Below are positions 44,487 through 57,085 of a stretch of DNA of 64,000 nucleotides, in pieces; positions within the stretch are counted from its first letter, which is position 1; each line of letters begins with the position of its first letter. The notes under the pieces are model-generated. The model was not told the DNA's origin. It did no database searches and worked only from the letters and a program-made list of their open reading frames with translations. The translations under genes were made by a program, and so were the position numbers. This DNA is from Hsuehochloa calcarea (Eukaryota > Streptophyta > Magnoliopsida > Poales > Poaceae). The stretch spans positions 18,780,818-18,844,817 of the forward strand of contig CM070613.1 of assembly GCA_036346395.1 (NCBI GenBank), given 5' to 3'.

Positions 44487-46122
44487 TGTTAACGGAACAG
44501 TACCTTCAAGACCGATGGCTCCTTGGATCGATATAAGGCACGCTGGGTGCTTCGCGGTTTCTCTCAGTGCCCCAGCGTCGACTTCGGCGAGACCTTCAGT
44601 CCGGTCGTCAAGCCGGCCACCATGCGCACCGTCCTCACCATTGCGCTCTCCAACGGTTGGCTAGTACATCAGCTCGACGTCAACAACGCCTTCCTCAACG
44701 GCACGCTCGACGAAACCGTCCATTGCCAGCAACAATCGGGTTTCGTCGACGCCGCACGCCCCACGCACGTCTGCCGCCTCAACAAGTCCCTGTATGGCCT
44801 CAAGCAGGGCCCCCGCGCCTGGTTCAGCCACATCACTACCTTCCTTATGTACGTGGGATTCCTCGCCTCGAAGTTCAACTTGTCACTATTCATCTACCGA
44901 CGGGGCGTCGACATGGTGCACTTGCCCTTGTACGTCGACGATATCGTTCTCACGGCCTCCTCGACCACTCTACTTCGTCAAGTGATCAAATCCCTCCACC
45001 GCGAGTTCTCCTTAAAATACCTCGGCGACTTGCACAACTTCCTCGGTGTCTCCGTCCAGCGTACCGCCGTCGGCCTCTTCCTGTCCAAGCGACAGTACAT
45101 GGAGGACATCCTTGCTCGCGTTGGCATGAGCAACTGCAAGCCCTGCAGCACCCCCGTCAACACGTGCGCCAAGCTTCCCTCCACCGGCACATCGTCGCCA
45201 ACGCCACAGACTACCGCAGCATCGCTGGCGCCCTATAGTACCTGACGTTCACACGTCCGGATATCGCATATGCGGTCCAGCAAGCATGACTTCACATGCA
45301 CGACTCGCGCGAGCCCCACGCCAACCTCCTGAAGCGCATCCTCTGTTACCTGAAGGGCACCCTCGACTTCGGCCTACAGCTCCACCATACTACTCCAACA
45401 TCTCTTACAGCATACACGGACGCTGACTCGGCCGGCTGCCCCGACACCCGCAAGTCCACCTCTGGCTACGGCATCTTCCTCGGCGACAACCTCATCTCTT
45501 TGTCCTCCAAGCGGCAGCAGACAGTCTCCCGCTCCAGTGCCGAAGCGGAGTACCACGCTGTTGCTAACGCCGTGGCAGAGACTTGCTGGCTTGGACAACT
45601 TCTCACCGAGCTGCACCGCCCTCTCAAGAATGCCACTGTGGTCTTTTGCGACAACATCAGCGCGATATATCTATCGACTAATCCCGTCAAGCACCAGCGG
45701 ATGAAACATGTCGAGATCGACTTGCACTTTTTTCACGAACGCGTCGCACTTGGCGAGGTCCGCGATACTCCATGTACCTACGACTTCGCAATACGCCGAC
45801 GTCTTCACCAAAGGGCTTCCCACTGCACTGTTCAAGGAGTTCTGTTCTAGTTTGAACGTTCGCCTCGCTCCCGTTCCAACTGCAGGGGGTGGGTTAACGG
45901 AACAGTACCATGCACGTTATGTGCATGTGTACGCACCTCGTCTGCGCCAGCTTCGGAGGGCTGCGCCACCGGTCAGGAGAGATTGTAGGGATTAGTTTCC
46001 TTGTTTAGCAGATCTTTTCCATTAACTGTATTTTGATTCGGTGGTTAACCGAGTCCTCTCCTGTACCATATAAGCCTTTGACTGCAAATCAATCTACATG
46101 TGCGTTATTCCAAACTCCTTCA
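44487..46122 (+). mobile_element. 5'-truncated Ty1/copia element in the LINE
   Basis: The left end is only 18 bp of LTR (TGTTAACGGAACAGTACC, 44487-44504), followed directly by reverse-transcriptase coding DNA. The right LTR is about 45890-46122 and starts with the same TTAACGGAACAGTACC after a purine tract (GCAGGGGGTGGG). Thus most of the 5' LTR, gag, protease and integrase are absent. Flanks GAGAG and AGGAG are weakly similar. LINE reading resumes at about 46125. Confidence 0.75.
44510..45870 (+). pseudogene. Copia RT/RNase H remnant
   Basis: 44523-45245 is RVT_2-type reverse transcriptase: GETFSPVVKPATMRTVLTIA, LDVNNAFLNGTLDETV, SLYGLKQGPRAW and the catalytic YVDDIVLTAS. The frame is lost at about 45236 and recovered at 45296-45850, which carries RNase H (ADSAGCPDTRKSTSGY, SRSSAEAEYHA, CDNISAIYLSTNPV). 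A second shift near 45770 separates the conserved tail (SQYADVFTKGLP). Coding is otherwise clean, so the element is not very old. Confidence 0.88.
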
Positions 46123-46770
46123 AGGAGGAATGGTTTTTCGTGGTATGCAAATTTTTAACTCGGCGCTGAGGAATGGTTTTTCGTGGTATGCAAATTTTTA
46201 ACTCGGCGCTACTTGGCGAGCAGGGATTGTCCTAACTCCTGAAGGGGAGATATTACCCTGTGAATGCATTCCTGTCAGCTACGGTGCCGCGTCGAGCTTC
46301 AGCAACCTGGCGTGCGATTGTGGCTGGGAGGAAGGCTCTTGAATGTGGTGTTATAAAGAGAATTGGAAGAAACAATGTCTATACGGAATCATAACTGGCT
46401 CACAAACTCTATTGCTCTTCGTCCATCCGGTCGTCTGGCTGAGTGTGGCCTTGAGAAAGTATGTGAGTTAATTGATATTGTATCGATATCTTGGAAGGTG
46501 GATCTAATTCAAGAGGTTTTTCTTGCACCGGATGCTAATGCAATTCTTAACATCCCGTTGAGAGGAGAACGCAGTCTGAAGACTTTTTTGCTTGGGTCCA
46601 TGAGAAATCAGGGATTTATTCAGTTAAGTCAGCATACCGTGCCTGGAGAGATGGGTGCAAGCTTCTCGTCAGCCCTTGATGCTGATGTATGCAAGTGACT
46701 TTGGAAGCTTAAAGTTGTGCGAGTTCTGCAAGGGAAGAGGTGAAAATTTGATGCATGCTCTGATCATGTG
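46123..46770 (+). pseudogene. L1-type LINE ORF2 fragment, segment 3
   Basis: Resumes with GMVFRGMQIFNSALLGEQG, the region after the RT thumb. The first 43 bp (46125-46167) are tandemly repeated at 46168-46210. The frame 46363-46698 gives NNVSIRNHNWLTNS-like and LIDIVSISWKVDLIQEVFL words typical of the zf-RVT/C-terminal part of plant L1 ORF2. Ends at 46770, where the next element begins. Confidence 0.75.
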
Positions 46771-48300
46771 TGTTGGACCAACTACCGGGAAGAACCCACT
46801 CATCAGTTCTCTTTCTAGTGTTTTATACGCGCGCGCACACAAGAATCACGGTGGAAGAGAAAAAAATATGCGCACACAAGAACTTTGGTGTTCGGCTGCA
46901 ACCTGCCTAGCCAAAGCGTTTTGTTTTCTCTTGTTATCTTATTAAACACATCTGATTACATGTCCTTTTAAAGACTATCTAATCAACTTACTAACCAAAC
47001 CAAAACTAAATATGGAAAGCTTAACAAAGGAAACGAAACTAATTTGATCTGATGCTGATTGCATCAGGATCCTAATGCCCTATTACTTGGTAATTCTATA
47101 TTAATTTCCAACAATATCCCCCTAATCTATACTTGCCTCTTCTTCACATCTCGAATGCCGATCTTCTGACGCATCTCCAAGAAGTTCTGTCTTTTCACTC
47201 GGCACGGGTTAGCAACACAAGATCCCTTAATGTGTCGTTGAACCCACGCAACCGCTTCTCTACGACGTAGTGCACTCCTTGAGGGATAGTATAGTCGCCC
47301 TCGCCACGCGATCACTCATGAGGGATAATACATTTGCCCTCGCCATCAGCGACCGTGAACATAGGCACCACCGCAGCCCATGCACCTGGCAATTATTCTC
47401 CCAGAGACACGGAGATGGTCGCCAATGCCAGCTTGCCTTGCCGGTTGTCGACGACGCTCCTTGGTAGCAGGTATTTGGGAGGCATGCCACCTCTACTCTT
47501 CACCGCTACCTCTTTGCTGCCACAACTTTGTCGCTGGTGGCACGACTCACTGGCAACTCCGACCTCCAATTCTTCTTGAGACGACTGCCTCCATGCCATT
47601 GCCGTTTGTCGGCCTCATACCGACTCGTTTCCTGGCGGCTTCACACTGCCTCACCTTGTCGTTGTCGGCCTACTCCGCGGCGATCACGTCGCCGCCACCG
47701 GTGCGCACGTCACTTGCGATTCCGACACACCGCCGGCTTCGCCATGGCTGTGCAGACATCCGTCGTCATGTTCCTGGGCACATGGTGTTACAGCCGGCTC
47801 GTCGCCAACGCCCGTGCACTTCCGCCCGACGCACGCCACTGCGCACGCCATCACGCCAACCCGAATGCACATCGCCATCTGACCGACGCACGGTCAGCGC
47901 GTAGCCTCTCGCCTCGCTTGTTCCGCCGCTACGCGCGGTGCAACCCCGCTCTGATACCAATTGTTGGCCCAGATCATGGAGAGAACTCACTCATCGGTTC
48001 TCTTTCTAGTGTTTCACATGCGCATACACACAAGAATCATAGTGGAAGAGAAAAAATATGCGCACACAAGAACTTTGGTGCTCGGCTGCAACCTGCCTAG
48101 CCAAAGTATTTTGTTTTCTCTTGTTCTCTTATTAATCACATCTGATTACACGTCCTTTTAAAGACTACCTAATCAACTTGCTAACCAAGCCAAAACTAAA
48201 CATGGAATGCCTAACAAAGGAAATAACGAATTTGATCTGATGCTGATTGCATCAGATCCTAACACCTTATTACTTGGCAATTCTAGATTAATTTTTAACA
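46771..48300 (-). mobile_element. 1.5-kb non-autonomous short LTR retrotransposon
   Basis: LTRs 46771-47113 and 47962-48300 (343 and 339 bp, TG...CA, closely similar) with a perfect ATGTG duplication (46766-46770 and 48301-48305). The + strand GCTCTGATACCA (47948-47959) is a complementary tRNA-iMet primer site two bases from the right LTR, and the minus strand has a purine tract (TTAGGGGGATAT) beside the left LTR. The element therefore runs on the minus strand. The 848-bp interior encodes no gag or pol. TRIM-like, though the LTRs are at the long end. Confidence 0.88.
47114..47947 (-). other. Interior of the short LTR element
   Basis: Moderately GC-rich without a retroviral-type domain. Frames on both strands (for example 47380-47904 plus) look compositional. 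I cannot tell whether it is degraded gag leader or captured host sequence. Confidence 0.4.
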
Positions 48301-48498
48301 ATGTGCACCCATGCAAGGCTTTGGACTGCAGCAAAGGAGATACGGACTACTAAGCTGCCTAGGCTTCATTGGGATACTTGGGCAACAGATATATTATGTG
48401 TTGATGTTTTATCGGAGGACGTCAGAGCCATTTGTGGTGACGATTATGTGGTGTATCAGTCGAGAAATAAACTGACACACGATGACGAGGGTTACAAC
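48301..48498 (+). pseudogene. L1-type LINE ORF2 fragment, segment 4
   Basis: CTHARLWTAAKEIRTTKLPR and DILCVDVLSEDVRAI fit the stretch between the zinc-binding RVT domain and the RNase H of plant L1 elements. The reading stops at 48498 with the ACAAC target site of the large gypsy element. Confidence 0.7.
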
Positions 48499-51315
48499 TG
48501 TCGGACCCGGATTTTCTAATCCCGGATCCTCTGTGAACAATACTGTGCTACTCCCTGGATCAGTAGGTAGCACTCACAGACTAAATGCTGAATCACATCA
48601 TACAAGGCGCGAATTAAGATATTTAATTAAACAAACATCAGAGTGACATAGACCACGCCGGGTCGAAGTTTACATAAGGGCCACTGTGCCAAATGGATTA
48701 CAATACTCAAAAGCAATGAAAACAAAAGGGAGGATGGGACTCATCTCTCCACAGTAAGCGATCATGACCGACGACGTAATCGATATTATCCAAAGCATGG
48801 GTAATATGGGTTGTACGCAAGTACCAAAGAGTCCACGAGATCAAGCGAGACCTACACTACAGTAATCCACGCTTACTCTTCAGTGGTTCCCGTGGCCATC
48901 GCCCTCGTGTTCCTCGTAGTACGCCAGAATCTCCTTGCTCCGCATCATCCGGAGGGTTTGGGGAGGAGCGAGAGGAGCACAACTACTGCTCATGAGCCAA
49001 CACACAAGATGCAATAGAATACATGCAAGGCTTAACAAGGATGGCTCAGTTCTTTGTTTGCTAAAGCAACATTTCAAATTACCATAATTACAAAGTCCTA
49101 TGACTTAGCATTTTAAATGATTGCATTTTCATTAAAAGAGATTATGCAATATTAAATAACAAATAAGGTTACCTCCACCTTATGCTTAATTTTGATAACT
49201 ATACGCCCACCAATTATCAACACCGGATAAGGCTACCCAGGAAAATCCAAAACAAGGGCTAGATGAACCCAACACATTTCCATTCCACCCACAAAGATTT
49301 TTGAAATAGAACTAACTCAAAGTTAAGTTCTCATGTCCGCTTTGACCAAGGCGCACTGCTTAAAATGCTTTAGACTCGCAGAGGTTGTACACTGCACTCC
49401 ACAAGAGATAATCATACTGCTACCCCACATGATTCCTTAGTCATGTAGTTGAGCGATCGTCACAAAGAACGCTTCAAACTACCTTGCCCCTTCCGTCATC
49501 TCACCCCTATGGCCAATTCCATAAGTTGTGCGGGATGTCTACCACAACGACTAGCAAAGCTGGCCCCGCCACGCGTGACTAGCGCACCGATAACTTCACC
49601 GCTGTCCCGCCTGCCAAAGATACGCCCCGCCGCTTGCACACTTCTAACACCGCTGTGGATGATATTCGTGGTTCAATAGTTTTACTAGGCCAAGTTGCAC
49701 TTTGCGCATTTGCGGTTGTACTTGTTTTACATGTGAGGTCATGACAAGATTAAGTCCTTAATCATCCGGACTCGCTCATACCACATACCAACCATTCTCG
49801 TATACGTCCGCACTCGCCATTCTTTCCATCCGCCCGTATGTGGTACTAGCAAGTTGTTTAGGTTTTGGGAAGGAAAACCAATTAACGCAACACACCACCA
49901 TCTACATCCAATGACCGCCAAAACTATTTTTCATGTTTAAAGGATGATGATCGACATTTATTGTCCCTAAGATTTAAGCAAGACTAGCATGTCGCTTAAG
50001 TACAACCTATTCTAGTATTACCATAAATATTTACTAGGTGACAAGGAATATCGGATTCAATTATCAAAGGATGGCTTAATAAGTAATTATTCAACAAATG
50101 GGTGTTTAACTACTATAAGCTTTAACATATCATTGTTTACAAAATTAAAGCATGCAACTTTGCTATTTTAAATAAACATAGTTTGCATAAAATGTAGGTT
50201 CTAATGATCAAAGCATTGACTCGCTTTGGTTAAAGGCGAGGGTCCCGAGATCTTGAGCTTGGTCGGCGCAGTGTCTCCAAGGCCGCCAATCCTAACTCCA
50301 CGAAAGTACCTAAAAGACACAACGCAAAGAGAGCAAATAAATACCAACTAAATAAAATGTGAACTCCAAAATAAACAAGACCAGTACCAATAGCAAGATA
50401 TTGATTTTAGAAAATTTTAGAAATTGGTTTCACAATTTTGGAGTTATACGTAAAAGATATGAATTTTGAAGTTATTAATCGATTTTCCAATTAAACTCTA
50501 AATTCGTGAAACCAGAAACCCCGGCCGACACGTGTCGGCACAGGCTCGTCCACGGCATCGTGGCTCGTGGATCGAGTCCACGCCAAGACGGCCAAGACGG
50601 TCACAGCACTCTCGCCCACTCGCCACGCAGACGGCAAGGCGGGGCCCACATCGCCGGGCGCAATGGGGAGGGCCCACCCGCCGACACGGCGGCGCGAAAA
50701 CGACGGCGACGCTGTTTGGCCGCTGCCGCTTCCTTCCGCACGCGAGAGAGAGGGAGGGAGAGGAGCGAGGCATGGGGAAGCGCACTGCCGGCGACTGGCT
50801 GGAAGGGAGATGGCGGCACGAGTCGGGAAGGAGGCCGGTGGAGGCGAGGATGCGGCGAGGCTCGGGCCGAGCCGAGGGAGAAAATCGGGCCGAGCCGAAG
50901 AAGACGGCGACGGAGCTCGGGCGGGGCGACTTTCAAAACGACGGCGAGCGGAGGTGGAGGGAGAAGGCGCGAGGGAGGAAGGGAAAGAGGAGGGGAAGTC
51001 TCTTAAAGCCGAGGCGAGGAGTGGGGAGAAAGCCGCCGCGGCGCGGGAGGAAGGAGAAGGGGTCCGGAGGCGCGCGCGGACGGGATGGGACGAGGACGGA
51101 CGCCGAGGCGGGCGGCGGGCACGTACATGGCGCGGGGCGACACCCGAGGCGCGGCGCGAGGCGGCGGAACACGGGCGCGCGAGGCGCCGAGGAACTGGAC
51201 GCCGCCCGCGAGGTAAGGGCTAGGTTAGGTTAGAGTTAGATTAGGTTTCGGCCTGATTTTGAAATTTGAAATCAAAATTTTGATTTTTGCTTTCTTCAAC
51301 AAAACAGATGTTACA
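48499..51315 (-). repeat. 3' LTR of the gypsy element
   Basis: 2,817 bp, collinear with 57086-59923. It contains a GC-rich block (50510-51210) with long frames on both strands that are compositional; the matching block of the other LTR is at 59100-59820. Confidence 0.9.
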
Positions 51316-54300
51316 AACCTCACCTCCTTAAAAGAATCTCGACTTCGAGATTCGAATCGCCGGAAAACAGTGACGGAACTCCCGCTCGATGATCTTCGCG
51401 CCCTGTGTGGCTTCTTCAGAATGAGTGGTTGCTCCACCGAACTTTGCACAGCGATGATCCGACGCCTTGTTTGCTTCTCAACGACGCCGAGGATCTTGAT
51501 CGGATGCTCGATAGGTTAGATCCTTCTCAAGGGCGATGGCTTCAATCGAGTTTGCTCTTCGTACTCGAGACATTTCTTGAGCCGAGAGACGGAAACACAT
51601 TGTGAACGCCCGATGATCTTCCGTAGCTCTAGCCGACAGGCGATTTCTCCACGCTTAGCGTTGATAGGAAACGGCCTATGAACCTTGGGGCGAGCTTCCT
51701 TTAACCTTAAACCTTCGAAGTTCCACGGCGGGATACCTTGAGATACACAACATCTCCAACTTCAAAGGTTAATTCCTTCGACGGTTGTCGATAACTCTTT
51801 GTCCGGATCGAGCCGCTTGAAGGCGATCCTCGATCAATGAACTTTCTCCTCTCGCTTGCTTGAGAGTATCCGTCCAAAACATAACCTTCACCGATTCTCA
51901 CCAATGCAAAGGAGTTCGCATTTTCTTCCATACAAGGCTTCAAACGGGACATTTTCGCACTAGATCGATAATCGTTGTTGTATGCAAACTCTGTGATACG
52001 GAGACATTTCTCCCACCACTTGAATTCCAAAGCACAAGCCCAAGCATGTCTTCTAGAATCGATTTGTTCTTTCCGTCTCGACCATCACCGAGGGTGATAA
52101 GTCAGATCAAGGCGAGGTGTGTTCCAAGGGCATCCCGCAGACTAGCCCAAAAGTGCGAGGTGAACTGAGAACCTCGATCCGAGACTATCCTCTTGGGTAC
52201 TCCATGTAGGCACACAATGCGAGCCATATACAACTCGCTAGCTTGTCTCCCTTGTAAGTTGTCTTCACCGGAATGAAATGGGCGACTTTAGTCAATCTAT
52301 CCACTATAACCCATACCGAGTCACATCCGACTTGGTTCGAGGGAAACTCGTAATGAAATCCATTCCAATCTCTTCCCATTTCCACCGAGGGATCTGCAAT
52401 GCTGAAGCAATCTCAGGGCCTTTGGTGCTCACTTTGATTCACCGGCACACATCACAACAAGCTACAAACTCGGCGATGTCTCTTTTCATCCGGCCACCAA
52501 TACGTAATCTTCATGTCTTGATACATCTTGGTGCCGCGGTGCGTGGTATAAGTCGAGCCATGAGCTTCTTTCGTGATCGATCCTTGAGTCCCTTCCGTGG
52601 GGAACAAAGAGACGCTTCCCAAACCAAAGGATTCCTTGTCGATCTTCGATCATCTTAGGAGCTTTTCCTTGGGCCATGAGTTGCTTAAACTTCGACTCGG
52701 ATGTCCTTCTTGGGCGGCCTTGATCCGCCCTTCCAAGGTTGGATACGTTTCACAGCCTCTCGTGTCTTGTTCTATCAAACACAAAGTTGAGCGCCTCAAA
52801 TTCCTTTGTAGAGCTCTTGTTGATGCTCTTGAACCATTACATTATTGCAAGAGGACTTGCGCTTAATGCATCAAGAATTACATTAGCCTTCCTGTGGTGA
52901 TAGTGTACATCCAAATCATAGTCCTTGATCGCTTCTAGCCATCTTCTCGACGGAGGTTGAGATCCGATCGGGTGAAAATGTACTTGAGGCTCTTGTGATC
53001 TGTGAAGATGTTGCAATGATTTCCGATCGTAGTGCCTCCAGATCTTTAGGGCATGCACTATCGCCGCTAACTCCAAATCATGAGTTGGATAATTGTCTTC
53101 ATGAGGACGGAGTTGCTCGGACGCATAGGCTACAACTTTTCCTTCTTGCATGAGCACGCACCAAGACCTTGCGCCAAGCATCACAATAAACTTCAAAGTC
53201 CTTGCACATGTCCAAGAAGACTAAAACCGAGCAAAGGGTTAACTTCTCCTTTAACTCCCGAAACTCTTCTCACAGCTTCGTCCATTCATACTTCTTTTCC
53301 TTCTTGAGCAGTGGGTCATTGGTCCGACACCTTGGAGAACCCTTCAATGAAGCGGCCAGTAGTACCCACCAATCCGAGAAAACTACGCACTTTGGCCACG
53401 AGGTTGGTTGCTTCCAATCCAAAACACCTTGCACTTTTGACGGGTCCACCGCAATCCTCCCGCGACACAACATGCCCGAGGAAACTAATCTCTTGGAGCC
53501 AAAACTCACACTTGTTGTACTTGGCATACAAATGATGTCCTTGAGCTTTCGAGGACCACCAAATGCTCAGCGTGTTCCTCATGGGTCTTGAGTAATTAGA
53601 ATGTCGCCGATGAATACGACAACAAATTTATCCAAGTAATCCATAAATACCTTATTCATGAGGTTCATGAAGTAGGCCACGCATTGGTCAAGCCAAACGA
53701 CATGACGGTATACTCGAACAGCCGCATGCGAGGTAAAGTCGCTTTTGGGATATCCTCACCGATCTTAAGTCGATGGTATCCTCGACCTCGTGTCGATCTT
53801 TGAGAACACCGTGGATCCCGCCACCGATCAAACAGTCATCAATGCGTGGCAACGGTACTTGTTCTTGATGGTTACCTCATTGAGGTTTCTATAGTCCACA
53901 CACACCGACGGCCTGGCCTTCTTCTTTACAAAGAGGACCGTGAACCCTGTGGTGATGAGCTAGGCCCGATGAAACCTTTGAGTTGCAAGTCTTCCATCCG
54001 CTTCCGAGTTCTTCCAGCTTTAGCGGCCATTCTGTATGGTCTCTTAGCAACGGCAGCCCTCGGCTTCAGTTGATTACTTAACTCGATATCTCGGTCCTGG
54101 CATGCCCGCAATTCTCCCGAAGACATCGGTTGTCTCTAAGGACAACTTTTCCAGTGGTGGATTTCTCGATCCAAGGGAGAGGAACGATCCACTCTAACCT
54201 TCACAATCTGCCTCGACCCTCGGTGAGCACCACTTCTCTGTTGGCACAATCTATTAACCCTGGTATTCGCCAACCAATCCATCCCTAGGATGATATCCAG

Positions 54301-55170
54301 AGTTTGGGATTCTAGCACAAGAAGGTTTGCTAAGAATCCGCACTTCCCAAATCAATCTCTACTGGGCTTATCGAGGTAGCAATAGAGGTCCCCGGTGAAC
54401 TCAAGACCACTGGTTTCTTTAACTTATAGGATGGCAACTTAAGCCTTTCAACAAACTTTCTAAACAAAAGAGTGCTAAGCTCCGTAATCAAACAAAACTT
54501 GCGCGGCATCAATTAACAGAACGCACTCCATCAAGACTTCGAGGCGCCCCGAGCCTCCTCACCGTGACATGGTTCACTCGCCACGCTTGGTGCCTGGGTA
54601 GACCGGATGCTTGAGAAGTCTCAAGACTTTGCTCGACTCGACCTTGGCCTTGGGTCCGGGCACCCGAGTTGAATCTGCAACAGCTGCTCGACGGTTAGGG
54701 CACTTATTGGCGGTGTCCTTTCTTCCACAAATTAAACAAAGGAGGTGGGTCGGGTTGACAATGGCAGTGGCCCAATGGGCGAAGGACTCAAAACCACTCG
54801 GGACGCGGGCCGAGCCGGTCCTCTTGGTCAAAAGTCGCGGTGGTCCAAAGATGAACCGCCTCGAAGGTGGACCTCTCGAGGAAGTTCCCCGCGCCTTTGG
54901 GATGCCATCTTTCTCTTACGGCTGACTTCTCGGCCTTCCGCTCATTCTCCGTGAGTAGGGCCTTGTTGACCGGATGATGAAAATGGAGAAGTCATGAAGG
55001 ATGAGTCGACCTCTCATCTCTTCTCGCATGCCTTCCACAAAGCGATCGATCTTCTCTTCCTCCACCGCTATGTCATCAGGGCATAGCGCAAGTTGGTTGA
55101 ATTCGGTCAAGTACTCCATCGACATCCGCCCCGCTTGAGAGCTCAACTCATTCTTCTTTAGCCTCATAGT
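51316..55170 (-). pseudogene. Gypsy gag-pol remnant
   Basis: Minus strand, right to left: gag with EYLTEFNQLALCPDDIA and FVEGMREEMRGR (54916-55167); a knuckle-like CLICGRKDTANKCPN in which the usual histidine is not in place (54574-54831); protease end DIILGMDWL (54136-54318); RT start with RPYRMAAKAG (53926-54126) and YAKYNKCEFWLQEISFLGHV (53316-53582); RNase H with VVAYASEQLRPHEDNYPTHD (52837-53196); integrase VWVIVDRLTKVAHFIPVKT (52185-52385) and its tail FAYNNDYRSSA, VGDVVYLKVS (51707-52030). Nearly every domain is in a different frame, broken by small indels and stops. Confidence 0.9.
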
Positions 55171-57085
55171 ACCGGCCGCACGGTTGGCTCAAGGCGGTCT
55201 TGAATTCTCGCCAAGGAATGGTCCGCTGCTGCTTTCAATTTCTTCTTGAGGTAACTCACCATTTCTTCATCGAGCGGGTCGGGTTGGTTACCGGCTACGA
55301 GGTCGCCGCTTCTTCTCCCGCTTCTTCCATCGAGCCATCACCACCTCGCAATGAGGTAGTTTTCCCACCAAGCGGCGGCTCCTTTTAATCGGTGGGCGCG
55401 GTCCACCTTATCCCCATCGAGCATCGAGCAAGTCAAGCTTTTTCCGTGTCTCGAGCCGCCTTACGCTTCAGGCTCATTTATGAAAGCAAACGTGAGAGGC
55501 CTCAGACGGAGGAAATCGCCACCAGGTGGCGTGGCTCACGTCCCTGGGTCACGATCGCGAGCAGTGGCTCGAGAATCGCGGCTCACAAAACATCACTTGA
55601 GCCATGGAGGGGTTGGTCGGCGGTGGTGGCGCAGATCTTGTCCCCGGCCACGACCAGACCGGCACACGACTGCGCCCTCTACGGCTGCAAAGGCTCCACT
55701 GATCGGGCAAGGCTCTTCTTGGAGGCATCTGAAGAACAGCTGAAGCTTAGCACAAAGAGGAAGTATATGAGGGTTTTCAGCCCTCTAAGGCACACACACA
55801 AAGAACAATAAACCAACAATAGGATCAACTCAAACGATACAAGGCCAAAAGTTACTGCATTCAATAATAAGGGGGTTAGGTGTTACACGACTCCTGAAAC
55901 AAAGCCTACAAGCTAGGCTAAGTCATGACACACGATACACACATATCGCCTAAAAACGAAGAAACAAAAGGGTGCTTGCAACCAAAGGACTGCTAAAGCA
56001 AGCACAGCTAGCTAATCTAAGCTAACTACTCCTCCATGGGAAACTCGCTACCAAAGCGGTGCGCTTTCCCGGCGAGCGGAGCGGAACGACTGGTCAAGTC
56101 CGTGAAGTAGAGCGAGAGCGATCACGCCGATGGTGGGCGATCGAGACGGAGCGGAACGGCCGATCGCACGGCCATCGGGCTCTCCGGTCGACGCTGGCGG
56201 CCGCGGCGGCGGCGACGCTTTGCGCTGCGGTCATCCGGTGCGGGCTCTCGGGCGGAGTGGTCGATCAAGCGCCGGTCGGCTGGAGGCGGCTGTGGAGGAG
56301 CCGAGCGGTGATCGCCGTGGCGGCGGTGAGGCGAGCAAGCTCGCAGAATAGCCGCGCCCTCTCCGGTCGCAACAAAGTAAGCTCGCCGCTCGCAACATGT
56401 TGTTGCGAGAGTGTCGAGTGAGCGAGCCGCCGGAAGGAGCACCCGAGTCGCTCGATCTCGCCATGGCGGCGGCGGATGGTGGCGACATAGCCCGCGTAGC
56501 CGCACTCGCTGGTCGCGGGGTCGCTGCCGACGCGCCGAAGACTCGGGACCGCCCTCGTCGGGAGGAACGGTGGTAGCGTAACGGCGAGTCGCAGAGATCT
56601 AGGTGCATCCAAAGACAAAGCAAGTGGAAGCGACTCGGCGGATCTCGACGGCGCCCATGACGCTGCGTCGGGTGCCTCGCGACGAAGGTGCGGGAGGAAT
56701 CGCCAATCTCGGCGAGAGGAAAACCTCCATCGACCAAAGACTCACGGCCCATGACCTTCCACGCGGCCTCAAGAGCGGAGGGCGTGAAGCCAAGATATCG
56801 ATCACCGACGGAGGACGCCAACAGAGTCTCCGCGTGCTCCCGTGGGAACAGTGGTCCCAAGGGCCGTGTCGGGAGTTGGCCATCTACAAATTTTGAAACA
56901 GGGAAAAGTCAAGAAACATAATGAATTTAAGGGTAAGTACAGAACTAGGAGTGATGAGTAAAAGCAATAAATACATTATATTTGACTAAAGCTTTTTCAT
57001 ATATTTTAAAATAAGACTCAAGTCCTTAGGCTCGACTCACCTAACGAAGATCCTACAAATGTGATGCTCGACACCAGCTCCGCTT
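55171..57085 (-). other. Gypsy 5' leader / gag upstream region
   Basis: Lies between the gag domain and the 5' LTR of the minus-strand gypsy element. 56050-56870 is GC-rich with several overlapping frames and no domain I recognise. 55740-56040 is AT-richer. The primer-binding site beside the right LTR is not clear. Confidence 0.5.

Noticed and set aside
50498..51233. Long frames (up to 233 codons) on both strands
   Set aside because: They lie within the GC-rich part of a gypsy LTR and are mirrored, with indels, in the other LTR at 59074-59826.
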